NCBI GenBank assembly: GCA_004794655.1
Contig: SMMW01000576.1
Span: forward strand, 2,121,501-2,185,500
Direction: 5' to 3'
Length of the DNA: 64,000 nt
Origin: Marisa cornuarietis
Lineage: Eukaryota; Mollusca; Gastropoda; Architaenioglossa; Ampullariidae
Each line of letters starts with the position of its first letter. Positions within the stretch are counted from its first letter, which is position 1. This document shows, one piece after another, positions 13,236 through 37,400 of the stretch. The notes beneath the pieces were generated by a model. That model ran no database searches. It was given only the letters and a program-made list of their open reading frames with translations, and had not been told where the DNA came from. A program made the translations under genes and the position numbers.

Positions 13236-15859
13236 ATGAGTCAACTAAACGAAACCCGTTTTGTTTTTCTGGTAGTTATTGTAACAACGCTGTGCTCAGA
13301 TTTGTTTGCAGTGTGCAGAAATGTAGGATTTGCAAACGAAATCACAGAACAGGAGTCAAATGTTTCACAAATAAGAAAACTTCAAGACGAAACTGAAAAG
13401 AAAAGTGACATTGATCCAAATGGATACATTATATATTGCCCATGTATGGGTAGGTAAATAGTTTCTTCATTTCGTTTTATTGCAGATTATTAATTTGAAT
13501 AAAAGAAATGTGCAAAATGCAGCAAGCATGAAGTCATACGATATTTTTTGTAACAGGTCGCTTTGGAAATCAGGCTGATCATTTTTTGGGATCGCTTGGA
13601 TTTGCCAAGAAACTGAATCGAACCTTGATTCTCCCACCGTGGAGAACGTACGTGAGTGTCATACAGTAGCGTAGTTAGTAACTATAGGAGGTATATATTC
13701 TTTTTTCTCTGTATTTTGTTCATTACTTGATTTGTATGAATTGCATGTGAATTTACAGGGCTGGCTGCCTTGCCTTGATATCGCCTCAGCTGCTGGCTTG
13801 GCGTAAAACACTAATTTCCCCCTCATTACTTGATTATTATATTAATAATGTTCTTGCGATTTTGCATGGTGCATGTGTGTGCATCTGCAGACTTATGTTA
13901 AAAAAAAAGAAGAAAGTGTGGTTAGTGGGCTGGTTAATGTGCGGGCTGTGCTATGGTGTAGTCATCCACAAGCACTTAATAAAAAATAATTTTTTGCTTT
14001 TGTTAACAGAAGAATGTGCCTTTTGATGAGTGGTTCCGTGTAGATTCAGTACAGCAATATCACAAGGTAATTACTGCTGAACAATTCATGAAAGAGCTGG
14101 CGCCAACGCTGTGGCCTCCTGGGAAGCGTAGTGGCTGGTGTTGGCTTCCCAAGAGCTCAGATGGTTCCCAGGACTATTGCGCCATGAAAGAAGGCAAGTT
14201 CGATAGCTTGTCATTTCTTGCCATGACATTTTTCTTGCAGTGATGGAAAATTCTCATTTGTAATAGCAAATTGCTGCAGCAAATTTCAAAGAGATATGTC
14301 TTTTAAAGAGAGTTTTTAAGATTAATTATTTCATTGTGGCAAACATAAGGTTTAAGTCTGAAGAATAAGAAACAGGTGCTGGTAAACATTATTCTCATAG
14401 TTATATTGTTATATTTTTGTCTGCTTAGGAAATCCATTTGGGCCATTCTGGGATGGACTTGGTATCAATTTTGATAGTCATGTCGTGTATGGCTTTGGGT
14501 ATGAGGAAACATCAAAGTGGCAAAAAGAGTAAATATATGTCTCTATTACTGATTTTCAATAAATGACATATTATCTTGCATGAACATTTTAGGGATGAAA
14601 TGAGCCTAGGTTGTTTTAAGTGGATTTATCTGTTTCACTATCTCATAATTACGTACACATTTTAGTTTTAAAAATCTGTGATCTTTAGATCTATAAAAAG
14701 GTTGTTATGGTCATATGAAATGGGAAAACAGAAAAAAATGTTTATAAACATTTTAAAATGGGGATTTCAGAGGATAATAATAATATATTATTATATTATA
14801 ATATTATTATTATTCAGATGAAAATGTGTAAGGTTTTCTTTAGGTACCCAGGACATAAATATCCTGTGATAGCAATGAAAGGTGCCCCAGCAAATTTTCC
14901 TGTCAAAGAAGAGTTTGTTCCCCTACAGCATTATCTTCAGTGGTCAGCAAAGATGGAAATGGAGGCTGATAAATATATAAAGGAACACTTTTTCGAAGAA
15001 ACTTTTGTAGGAATCCATCTACGGAATGGGCCAGATTGGGTAAGTTTTACATGTGTGTATGTGCCTTTGTATGTGAACAAATCTGCCTTTGGTCTTTCTG
15101 GTATGCAAAGCATGGTAGTTGAATATGTATATTATATATACCTGGGTCTTTCACTTGTACCGCTTTGTTCAACATGCAGGTCTGTACATTTTATTGCAAA
15201 GTGCGCTGCGACAGGCCGCCATTGTTTTGCCTTGTTTTGCATGCCATGTCCTTGAATATGTTCACCATTCACTTGTCAACAATTTGGCAGTTGCCCATAA
15301 ATGTGTTCAAAAGGCAGACCTGGTTGACATTCAGATTTGTAAATATGACAGGCATGATGAATAAATTGACCTCTCTGGTTAAGGGGAAAAAGTCTGGCAC
15401 AGATTTAATGTTGTCCATGTACATAGTGCTGCTGTTTGGCCTAGGTTCTTCATGTAATAAGAAAATTATATAGATCAGTTGTTACCTGCATTTAATAATA
15501 ACATAATGATATAGTGAATTTGTACAGCGCCATATCCTGGTCCTATGAACAGGCTCATGGCGCTTTACACCCCCACACCCCCAAAAAAACAGGCATGGAT
15601 GGACGCAACATAACATGCAGTATTGTTGTCCAGAGAATGCCAGATGAGATAGTATAAATGATATCTAGCAAGGTGCTCCACTGTGCACAAATCATTTGAA
15701 AAACTTATCCAGGCTGCAAACGTTCCTGTTCACGCCATAAGTCCAGTCATAGAATGATAGGTGATTTTTTTGTTTTTGTTTTGGCTGCTCATTAGGTTGC
15801 CTAATTTCTTGGTGTGCTGTTTTTTCCAGCCTCCTCATATTCCCACCACCACCACCACC

Positions 15860-15908
<49 letters not shown>

Positions 15909-15919
15909 CCACCACCACC

Positions 15920-15965
<46 letters not shown>

Positions 15966-17726
15966 CCATCACCATCATCATCATCATCATCATCATCGCT
16001 GATTTCTTTTTCCAATATGTGTTTTTAATATTCTTTGTTGTGTTGTCAGGAAAATGCATGTGAGATGGCAAAAGATCAGACAAGTTTTATGGCTTCTCCT
16101 CAATGCTTAGGGTATTCAAGGGATAAGGTGGTGACCAAAGAACTCTGCCTGCCTTCTGCAGCGACAGTCTTGAGGTATTTAACTGTGTTGTGTTGTTTCA
16201 CACTCTGGGATTGCTGTTAAAGGATTTTGTGTTATGTGGTGCCATCTCCCAGCTATTCTCAGTACTGATAATCAAAGCACGTAATTCATTTAAGACTTAT
16301 AGATGGTCTGCTTTTCCTGTTGATATTGCTATGTGCATTGTATGTGTCTGAGAGAGAAAGAAAGCATATGCACACAGGAGCGAAAAAGGAAAGTCAGTTA
16401 GTCAGTCGTCCCTTTACCGGCACCTGTCGGTGGGAGCACATGGATAGACACAGTAGCTGAGCTGACAGGACCTACTCACTACTGCCCAAAATAGGCAAAA
16501 CAGGATGACCAGTCCAGTCTTTGACGTTCGTAAGCCAGTTCTTCCTCTGGCCACCTCGGCGTTGGCCACCCTTGAAGGATAGTCTTCAACAGGGTGTCAT
16601 GCCAGGTCACATGCCCAAAGAAGACCAGCTTACATCGCTTGACTGTTGATAGTAGAGGTTCCTGGTGTCTTACGAGTGTGGCAATCTTGTTTCTTTCAAA
16701 GTTGTTAGTTTTGTGTTCTTTGTATGAGATCCAGGAAGCCTCCTCAGGCAGTTGTTCTCGAAAGCCTGGATTCTCCTTTCCGTTTCGGTGAGCAGAGTCC
16801 ATGTGTTGCATCCGTAGAGCAGGATTGGCACTACTATGGCTATGCCAGATCCTATCTAGCCTAGCCATTGCTGCTGTTTCTGTCGCGATCCTGATGCTGA
16901 TATCTGGCGTGGAGCTGCCATCCTTGGAGAGGCTGGCTCCAAAGTATTTGAAGCTGCTTACCTCTTCGGGCTGTACCTCATTAAAAGAGAAAGAGCAGCA
17001 CAGAGAGAGTTTATCAATCCTGGACTTAACCAGTTACAGTTAAATTCTAAAGCACCCATAAAATCTCTTCCTTCGTGAGTGCTTCAGAAACAAATAAATA
17101 GTGATATTATAAAAAGACTTCAGTCCAAATGAGTATCTTTCTTTAATCCTTTTGGAAGTAGAACTGAGGTCCTTGATGTTCATGTTTGTATAATGCTTCC
17201 TGGAGAATGTTTAATTTAATGCTTTGTTTTGCTTGTTTGGGCAATTAAACAGTTATTATATCTGGAAAGGCCATATCATTTTTTTTTAAATTAGAAAAAG
17301 GGAGATAACAGATCAGTCAGATATTGTATGTTCTTTATGAATTCTAGTCTAGAGATCTAGATGATGGAGCTAGTGGCTTAGCTTATGTTCTAAAATAAGG
17401 CTACAAGATATGCTTTTGTATTTCATGAAATATCTTTGTTTACCTTATATTTAGAAAAGGGACTTTTCAATTTCTAGAATGACAAAAGACATAGTGGAGT
17501 CAATTAGTGCCACCGTGGTGTATGTAGCAACAGATAAGGATCCCATGCTACAGGAGCTAACAAACTACCTGGGGAACAAGGTAATGTCTTACGTCACTGA
17601 TACTTCATGTGCATCTTGCAAAACGGAACTGAACTTCTTTGTTAAAGAAGATAATGCTGCAGCTTATCCCCTGATAGTTATTGTTTGCACAAGAGAGTGG
17701 TTGACTGATAGTGACTTGCATGTATT

Positions 17727-17759
<33 letters not shown>

Positions 17760-18241
17760 ATGTTTTTGCATGTGTAAGGAAAACATTGGGATACTCTTTA
17801 ACATGTTTACATTAATATCTTGGAAGCAAATAATTATGCAAAAGATATTCATTTTATCTTTTAGGTCAGAGTTATTCACCAGGACCCTTGGCTTCCTCAG
17901 ATAGACTTGATAATTCTGGGAAAATCCCACCACTTTATTGGAAACTGCATCTCTTCTTTCTCAGCCTTTGTTGCTCGCGAGAGGCAGGTGAACAAGAAGG
18001 CAACATCTTATTGGGCTTTCTCCAGTAAGTGAACAGCAACATCAGATTTTTCTTGTTATTAATGCGCTTTACAAGAATATTATCAAATAGCTGTTGCTGC
18101 TAATTTGAGCATATCAAAAGTTATGATCATGCTGTTTTTTTTTAGTCTGAGCTGAATTCCCCATATTGTATACTGTGTTTACATATGGGAAGATGTTATC
18201 AATCTTTTTCATTTTATTCAGGTGCCAGTGTTCATTTTTAG
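13236..18241 (+). CDS. POFUT1: GDP-fucose protein O-fucosyltransferase 1
   Basis: Inverting ER enzyme that moves fucose from GDP-fucose to Ser/Thr of EGF repeats, notably in Notch. Coding exons: 13236-13449, 13557-13651, 14010-14193, 14429-14528, 14844-15039, 16050-16174, 17478-17580, 17865-18024, and probably 18222-18241. The ATG at 13236 is chosen because a signal peptide follows at once (hydrophobic [12 protein letters not shown]); an in-frame ATG at 13053 would bury it. Recognisable POFUT1 blocks are [48 protein letters not shown] [17 protein letters not shown] (residues 256-263, with the catalytic Arg as R258) and [13 protein letters not shown]. The joined frame is about 394-398 codons; human POFUT1 has 388. 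Intron 3 begins with GC. The C-terminus is unsettled: readthrough stops at 18030 after a strong donor; splicing to the strong acceptor before 18222 gives a 7-residue tail; a third option lies at 22460. No clear KDEL-like ending is visible in any of them. Confidence 0.95.
14194..14428 (+). other. POFUT1: GC-AG intron 3 of POFUT1
   Basis: The donor reads GAAG|GCAAGT. Only this cut restores the conserved KEGNPFGPF block across the junction (phase 1, acceptor CTGCTTAG|GA). The remaining donor bases fit the strong consensus typical of GC-AG introns. Confidence 0.85.
15484..15585. repeat. Dispersed repeat with GCGC-type core
   Basis: An AT-rich leader is followed by 'atttgtacagcgcc' and, 45 bp on, 'catggcgctttaca'. 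A related copy lies at 39478-39560 ('atttgtatagcacc', 'caaggcgctta'). It is an interspersed repeat in POFUT1 intron 5; class not assigned. Confidence 0.5.
15843..15997. repeat. Composite CAC/ATC trinucleotide repeat
   Basis: Blocks of CAC and ATC alternate with a larger period of exactly 60 bp (15848-15907 and 15908-15967 are near copies). The array ends about 50 bp before the acceptor of POFUT1 exon 6. The poly-His, poly-Thr, poly-Asp and other frames across it are not genes. Confidence 0.95.
16395..17000 (-). mobile_element. Decayed non-LTR retrotransposon, RT C-terminal part
   Basis: Read on the minus strand, the sequence gives pieces typical of the C-terminal part of an endonuclease/reverse-transcriptase polyprotein: a [18 protein letters not shown] block followed by IRIAT...MARLDRIW, then [38 protein letters not shown] and [11 protein letters not shown]. 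Frameshifts and loss of the central part (about residues after RIW) show it is dead. It sits antisense inside POFUT1 intron 6. A second copy lies at 48.55-49.27 kb. The clade was not determined. Confidence 0.85.
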
Positions 18242-21200
18242 ATATGTATGTGCATATGTATATTCCAAAAACGTTTTTTTGATATTAGTATGGTTGGAAA
18301 GGAGCATGAAGGAGGGGGGATTTATAGCTGGTTAAACCAATCCAGACATGATGTTAAACTGAAAGTTCCAGGAAAGTTGACAGAATATTGAGCTGTCATT
18401 TGTTTGTTACAAAAAATTACATAATTAATCTTTAATTATTTTTTTAATCAAACTACTGACTTCACTGAAGGTTGCAGGGAAGGCAATGTGAAAACTTGCC
18501 ACAGTTACCTATTTGTATGATGTCGTAGTAAATAAGATCTTGACCTCCTTCCAAATCTAGTTTATAATTATGACGCTGAAAGGCTTACATCTTGTAAATG
18601 GAACCGAGATTTTGAAATTAGTATCTTTTACTAATTCAATTAGCTCATTTAAAAATAATTTTTTACTAATGTTAACCTTTAAGGAACTTGTAAGATAGAA
18701 CAAGTTTAGAATAAGCGAGGGGTAAGTATACATTCTTGTGTGTGTTTTGAGAGCAGGAAGAGTGATGTAGGGCTAAGAAGAAATCTCACAAGATGATGAT
18801 AACAAATTTTTTCTTCAAAGATTTTAAAATGTGACAGAAAAGAAAAGGGTGTTTCATTATTTTTATCCACTAATGTGTTCCACAATTTTGATGCCGAACT
18901 ACATCTTGCTGTGTTCAACTTAAGGATATTAAGCCATTGCATTTTTCTTTAACATGTTAATATAATTTTGTTTACATCACAATCTAATTTAAAGATCCTA
19001 ATTTACTAGTTTAACAACCTAAAATTGCACCCAGAAAGGCAAAAGAAAAAAGACGTGCAATACAATAGCATGATAGACAGGAAAAGATTGGCTTCAGATC
19101 AACAAACTGCGGCTCTGTCCACTTCATTGATAATTTATGGGAAACAGCCAGCTTTAAAAGTAAAGATCCTTTAGCCTTGTGGCTATCAGGAGGATAGTGA
19201 ATGCAAGTGTTTAGCCATCTCAAGGCCATGGCATTTGAATAGCACAGCCTAGTGCTCAAATGTCACATTTTACCCACTACCAACAAATCAGGTACCCATT
19301 CAGTTTTGGGTGGACAATTTTTCGATTAACTGACACGAATGAAATGTTAAGTTAAATTTTTTTTCTTGAAGAGCTGGGGGATGGGGGTGGACATGGAAAT
19401 CTCTAATAATTGCACCTATCAAAGTTTAGGAGACTTGTAAAACACACTACTCCCATGAAAAGACTTCAAGGCTGTGGGGAGTGATTGGAACCCCCCCCCC
19501 CCCAGGTGTTCCATTGTATAGTTTACATTCAAGTTTCTCAAAGTTCTTAGAAACAAATAAGTAACTATTGTCATCTGAGCATCACCACTGAATAATTTTG
19601 GCTGTACAAGGTAATATATTTGATATCCATTTGGTTCAAGAGATTTTGGTATTTTCCTTTATTGGGAAATCCAGTGAGTCTTCTTATACCTATCGTTTGT
19701 ATTATCCCCTTTAAAAAATGATCTCCAAAGCACAGTTATGTTGTATATTAGCACAAACATGGGATTTTTTTGCCATAACTTGTTTTCTTGGCATTTGTCT
19801 TTGTTGGTTCAGCATTATGCTAAACACAACTGTTTACTAATAGTTTTGACACTTGCCTGTAATGAATTTATAATGAATGCTGACAATTGTTACATCTGCA
19901 TGTTTTAGTTTCTGCTAATTTGTCAGAAATTGTGTTTTTCACTGCACAAGTAAAATTTCTGCATGCATTTGTAAAGTGCTGTCACAATACTTTTGTGTTT
20001 CGCCATCTCAGACTTACATTGGGGTCTTGTATGTAGGCATGCTAGAATGCCTATCACCCATAATAATTCAACTTTGTTATTTTTATACATAGTACTTTCT
20101 TGACACATTGGTCAAACATGCTATTGAAGCCTAATAGTAAGATCACTACTATCTGTGAAACAAATTTTGCAAATGTTTGATCAAGCAGAGCTTGGATGTT
20201 AAAGTATTTGTGTCTGCATCTCCAAACTGGCACGTTTAAAAATGTAAAAGGAGATGGACAAGCTTACTCCTCCCACCCCATCCCTGCTTTTGAGTTAAGC
20301 TATTATGGGTGTTTTTAAAAAAATGTGTACATAGAAGGAACTGTTGATATTAGCACAATGAAAATAATTATCCCATGATATTTCTGAAAGGGATTTTGAT
20401 GTACATTTTGTAAATGGTGACATAATATAAAATTATTTATGGGCGTCTTGAATGTTTTGTACCATGCCACCTGCAGAACAACCCAACAACTGTCTGTGCT
20501 GAAATACTTGAACAAATATGAGTAAATATGTGATACAACATGAACCATATGTTCATTAACAACCCTATGCAAACTAGAGAATTCTGTTAAAGTTGTTACA
20601 TTGCCCTCGTTCAATATCTGCTTTCATTTTTGTCAGCAAAGAGATTAACATTAAAAAAGAAAAGGTGAGAGGTGTTCAAATTTTTCTCATGTCCTCAGGA
20701 TTGGTACTTTATGGTGAAGAGCAAATGATTCTGGAATGCTTTTGCTAAAGGTGTGGTAGGTGTGGGGGGAGGAGTAAAACATGTACTGTTGTATAAAAAG
20801 GAAAATAAAACTGCCAGTCCTTTATTCTCTCTCTCTCACTCACGTTAATATTGAAGTCATTAGACACACACCCTTAAATGAAAAATCTTCATTAATGATT
20901 TACATAATGCCCAAAGTTTTTATATACATGCAGAATATGGCAGCAATATTCTGCAGGTTAAAATAATTCTGCACATTTTGGTCAGTGATAGAAAATTGTT
21001 TCTCTCCTCAGGCTGTAGAGAAGCTATTACAACAGAAGACAAATAAAACAGCAGAAAAGGCATCATCACCTGGATGACTGTAAAATAATATCTAGCACAA
21101 AATTTTCCACAGATTATTGCAAAATTACAAAAAGCGCATTTGAGTCTCAAAGCTTCTCTTTGAGAGACTAGGTTCTAAAATATTGCCAGATTCTGATGCC

Positions 21201-21458
21201 AGAACTGAAGGCCACTATTGTTTGAAAAGAAATCCCCAATATTTTTCATTAATAATGGTTTGTTGCTGCACACATGCATTACTTATGGTCCTTGTGAAAT
21301 GGTATTAAAATGCATTTCAAGCCTTTGCTTCATAAGGTCCACCAATCATCAGATCTATGTGGTTTAACATGCAAGATATGTATGATTGTAAATTCCAAAC
21401 CAGCACCTTGTCTCTAAAATGTTATCCGATTCTTCCCTGACACATACAAGACTTTCTG
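18242..21458. other. Convergent POFUT1/MYSM1 spacer
   Basis: An AT-rich spacer with no supported exon. It should contain both 3' UTRs. A TTTATT at 20821-20826 (AATAAA on the minus strand) is a possible MYSM1 polyadenylation signal. A C homopolymer (19492-19503) is also present. Confidence 0.5.
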
Positions 21459-34318
<12,860 letters not shown>

Positions 34319-34403
34319 CTTTTGATAGTAAAGGTTGCAGAGTTATTTTTCCTTTGAGAAAAGCTGTTACGCCCCTTTAGCTAGAACGTAAACAAATAAC
34401 AAA
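34319..34403. promoter_or_regulatory. Bidirectional MYSM1/LMBRD1 promoter
   Basis: Only 85 bp separate the MYSM1 ATG (minus, 34318) from the LMBRD1 ATG (plus, 34404). Both genes must start transcription within, or inside the other gene's first exon. No TATA box is evident. The MYSM1 start lies in AAGATGGCGGAC, which matches the YY1-type motif found at the start of many TATA-less genes. Confidence 0.8.
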
Positions 34404-37400
34404 ATGGCGTTGAGTTTCACCCTTGCAGCAGGATGGATACCGTTTGTTGTGGTCCTTGTGGTGAGTATTATATAAATACATCCACACATTTAAGATTTTG
34501 AAATGAGTTTTTTTATTATTTTGAAATTAATGGAGTTAAATGTAGTAATAATTAATTCTGATCATGATAGCAAGTCAGTCATATGATCTGCTTAATAATA
34601 TTCGTTACTAGTCTTCATATCATTTAAGACTGAAGCATATATGCATCCACAGATTTTTTTTGTTTACCCCTGTTATCATTGATATCGTCACCATTGTTTT
34701 ATTAGCCTCTAGAACTTGACTCTTTGCGAGGATTGTGTTCTCCATTACAATTCTTCCTGGTAGTACTCTTCCTCTGACTGATATTTTCTGTTTAGATATG
34801 TATGCGAATACTGATGCTTATGTAAAATAAAAGAAGTTTTAAATATAAAAATTGTAAGACCTTCATTATAGTAAGAGAAAAGCTGATTTCACAGCAGAAA
34901 TCGTACTAAAACACTCATTCTGAGTATGTGTTTTACATTTGCCTAATTTATAAATTAAACATCTGCTCAGGAAGCCTATACTTTGACAAAATCAGGGTCT
35001 AATGTTACTAATAAAAGTTACTTTTGCGTTATATATGACTGTTTGTAATGTTAGAGTTTACATTTTATAATAAACATGGTTCACATGTGCAACTTTCATT
35101 ACTGGACAGGTTATATAATAAAATAGATGTGTGCAGAAATAAAATGTTTATTATTCCAAATTTCAACTACAGATGACAGATAATTTATGTTAAAAACTTA
35201 CACATAGCCAGGATATCCAGGCAGCAATATCTGTTAAAATAGATTAAAAAATCAAAGATTTATTATTAATATAACAGCAGTTACCTGTAAATTTATATGC
35301 ATTTGAAAAGTAAAGCAGTATATGATGTTTTAAAGAAACACCAGATGATATCAGAAGACAGTAAATAATTATGTTTTTGCATGTGTTTTCAGCTTACTCT
35401 CCTATTTTCTGCAATCTACATCCGCTATTATATGAGCAAGTATGATAGTGAACTGTCAACAACACTCACAGCCATCTTTGCACTCACTGTTACCCTCCTG
35501 ACTTCTGACCTTGTTCCAGTTGACATTTTCCTTGTCTCTTTCATGAAGAATCAGGATGGAACATTTAAAGTAAGACTTTTTCTGTTTACTGCAACATTCT
35601 TTTTCTGGTAAATCTTGTCAAGACCCAGCTTTAGTTTTTTCTTATCGTACTTAAAAGTTGACATAAAACTGAAACAGTCAGTCTTGTATAAACTTTACCA
35701 GCTAGGGTTTCTATGAAATTCTTTATGTTAACTTTTGCATTAACTTTGACAATTGTACAGACTTAAGCTCTCCTTAGGGCTTGTCCATGAAGAAAATAAA
35801 AAAAATAAGCAAAATGCATTTTATAGCACATTTAAGTCTACATTTAGTACATAGCTATTCCAGTGATCTTACTTAGATAATAGATAATTTTTTGTCTTGC
35901 ATTGCAGGACTGGGCAAAGAATAATTCAACCAGGAACAGTCTAGAAGACTCCGTTTTGTATGCCTACTATTGTAAGTACTAATTTTCTAAAATTATAAAT
36001 TTTTGACACTTTTGTTGAAATACTTTGAATACATGACTCTCGATGCCTAAAGTATAAATCACAGTTCATTTCCTTTTAACTGACTTCGTAAAATCTAAAA
36101 AAAAATTCACCTACTGCTATCATTTAAACATGTTACAATAACCCTTGAACTTTAATACGAGTTTGCCATTACAGGCATGTTATTTATTTAAATTATTTTC
36201 TATTAAAAATATTCATGAAATGATTTATATATTGGTGTGTGTGTGTGTGTGTGGGTGCATGCATGTGTTTGTTTATGTGTGTGTGTGTGTGTGTGTGTAA
36301 AATATGTGCAGCTCTTTATGGAATCATCTGTGTCTGTTTTTTCCTTCTGTTACCCTTCATGTATTTCTTCTATGAAGAGAAGGATGAAAATTCAACCTGC
36401 AGATCTGTGAGGATTTTGCATATTCTTGCTTTCCTAGACAATAAAATAACAACAAAATTGCATAAATGGGACACCATGTAATTGGCCAACCTTTAATTTG
36501 GATAAATCTTGAAAAAGAGAAATAAATTGAGACAGAAACGTAGACAAGAACCATCTCACTTTTGGACTAGAGTGCCATATGCATCATCTTGAATTTATTG
36601 AAAAATAAAATTATTATTATTTTTTGTTTTGTTTGGATTTAATTTTGACTTCTTTACACTTTATTCTATGCCTTATGCTGAAACTTGCTAAAAATATATG
36701 ACGTAGTTCATTTGATGAACTTGTAACAAGAATCTCCAATAGATAAAAATTCCTCCCATATCATGAACTATGTTTATTCTTGAAAATTTGTGTTAATTAA
36801 TTTTTGGTGTGTGAAATGGTAGATTATCGTTTACTTTACATGTTTTTAATTATTTTTAAGTTAAAGCAAAACTTTGAACAGATGGGAAAGATACTTAAGG
36901 AAGCCAGCATACCAGAGTATTCTAATACTGATGCATCCCCATTAACTAACACTTACTGTAATTAAAAGGGTGCTTGTATATTTCTTGTGTCTGTAATTTT
37001 GTAATATATAAAGAATTTTTAAAGGTACTTTGAGACAAAAATATAATAAAGATCAATATTGCATATCTTTGTTAAGCTTTTAATCCTTAACATGCTGTAA
37101 AATAACTCAAACAAATTTTTGATAAGGGTGGTACATTTACATGGCTGTTAAGGGCTAGTTTATTGTTTTAATGTCCATTATTATTATTTTTTTTCATTTT
37201 ACTTGGGCAGATTCTTTCATATTCATTCCATTTACATTTTCACTGTAATTACACATTACTAAATTGTGTAGTAGTTGATCATTATAATGTTATATTTTAA
37301 TGTTGACATGTTTTCCTGCATATTGCTTATTTTTGAGCTAATGATACATTTCATTGTATGTTTTAATATTTTGACAGCGAACCTGCACAGCCCTGAAGTA

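Noticed and set aside
15692..16083. Poly-His, poly-Asp/Gly, poly-Met/Val frames
   Set aside because: They arise from the CAC/ATC array in a POFUT1 intron; every frame is open because the unit is a trinucleotide.
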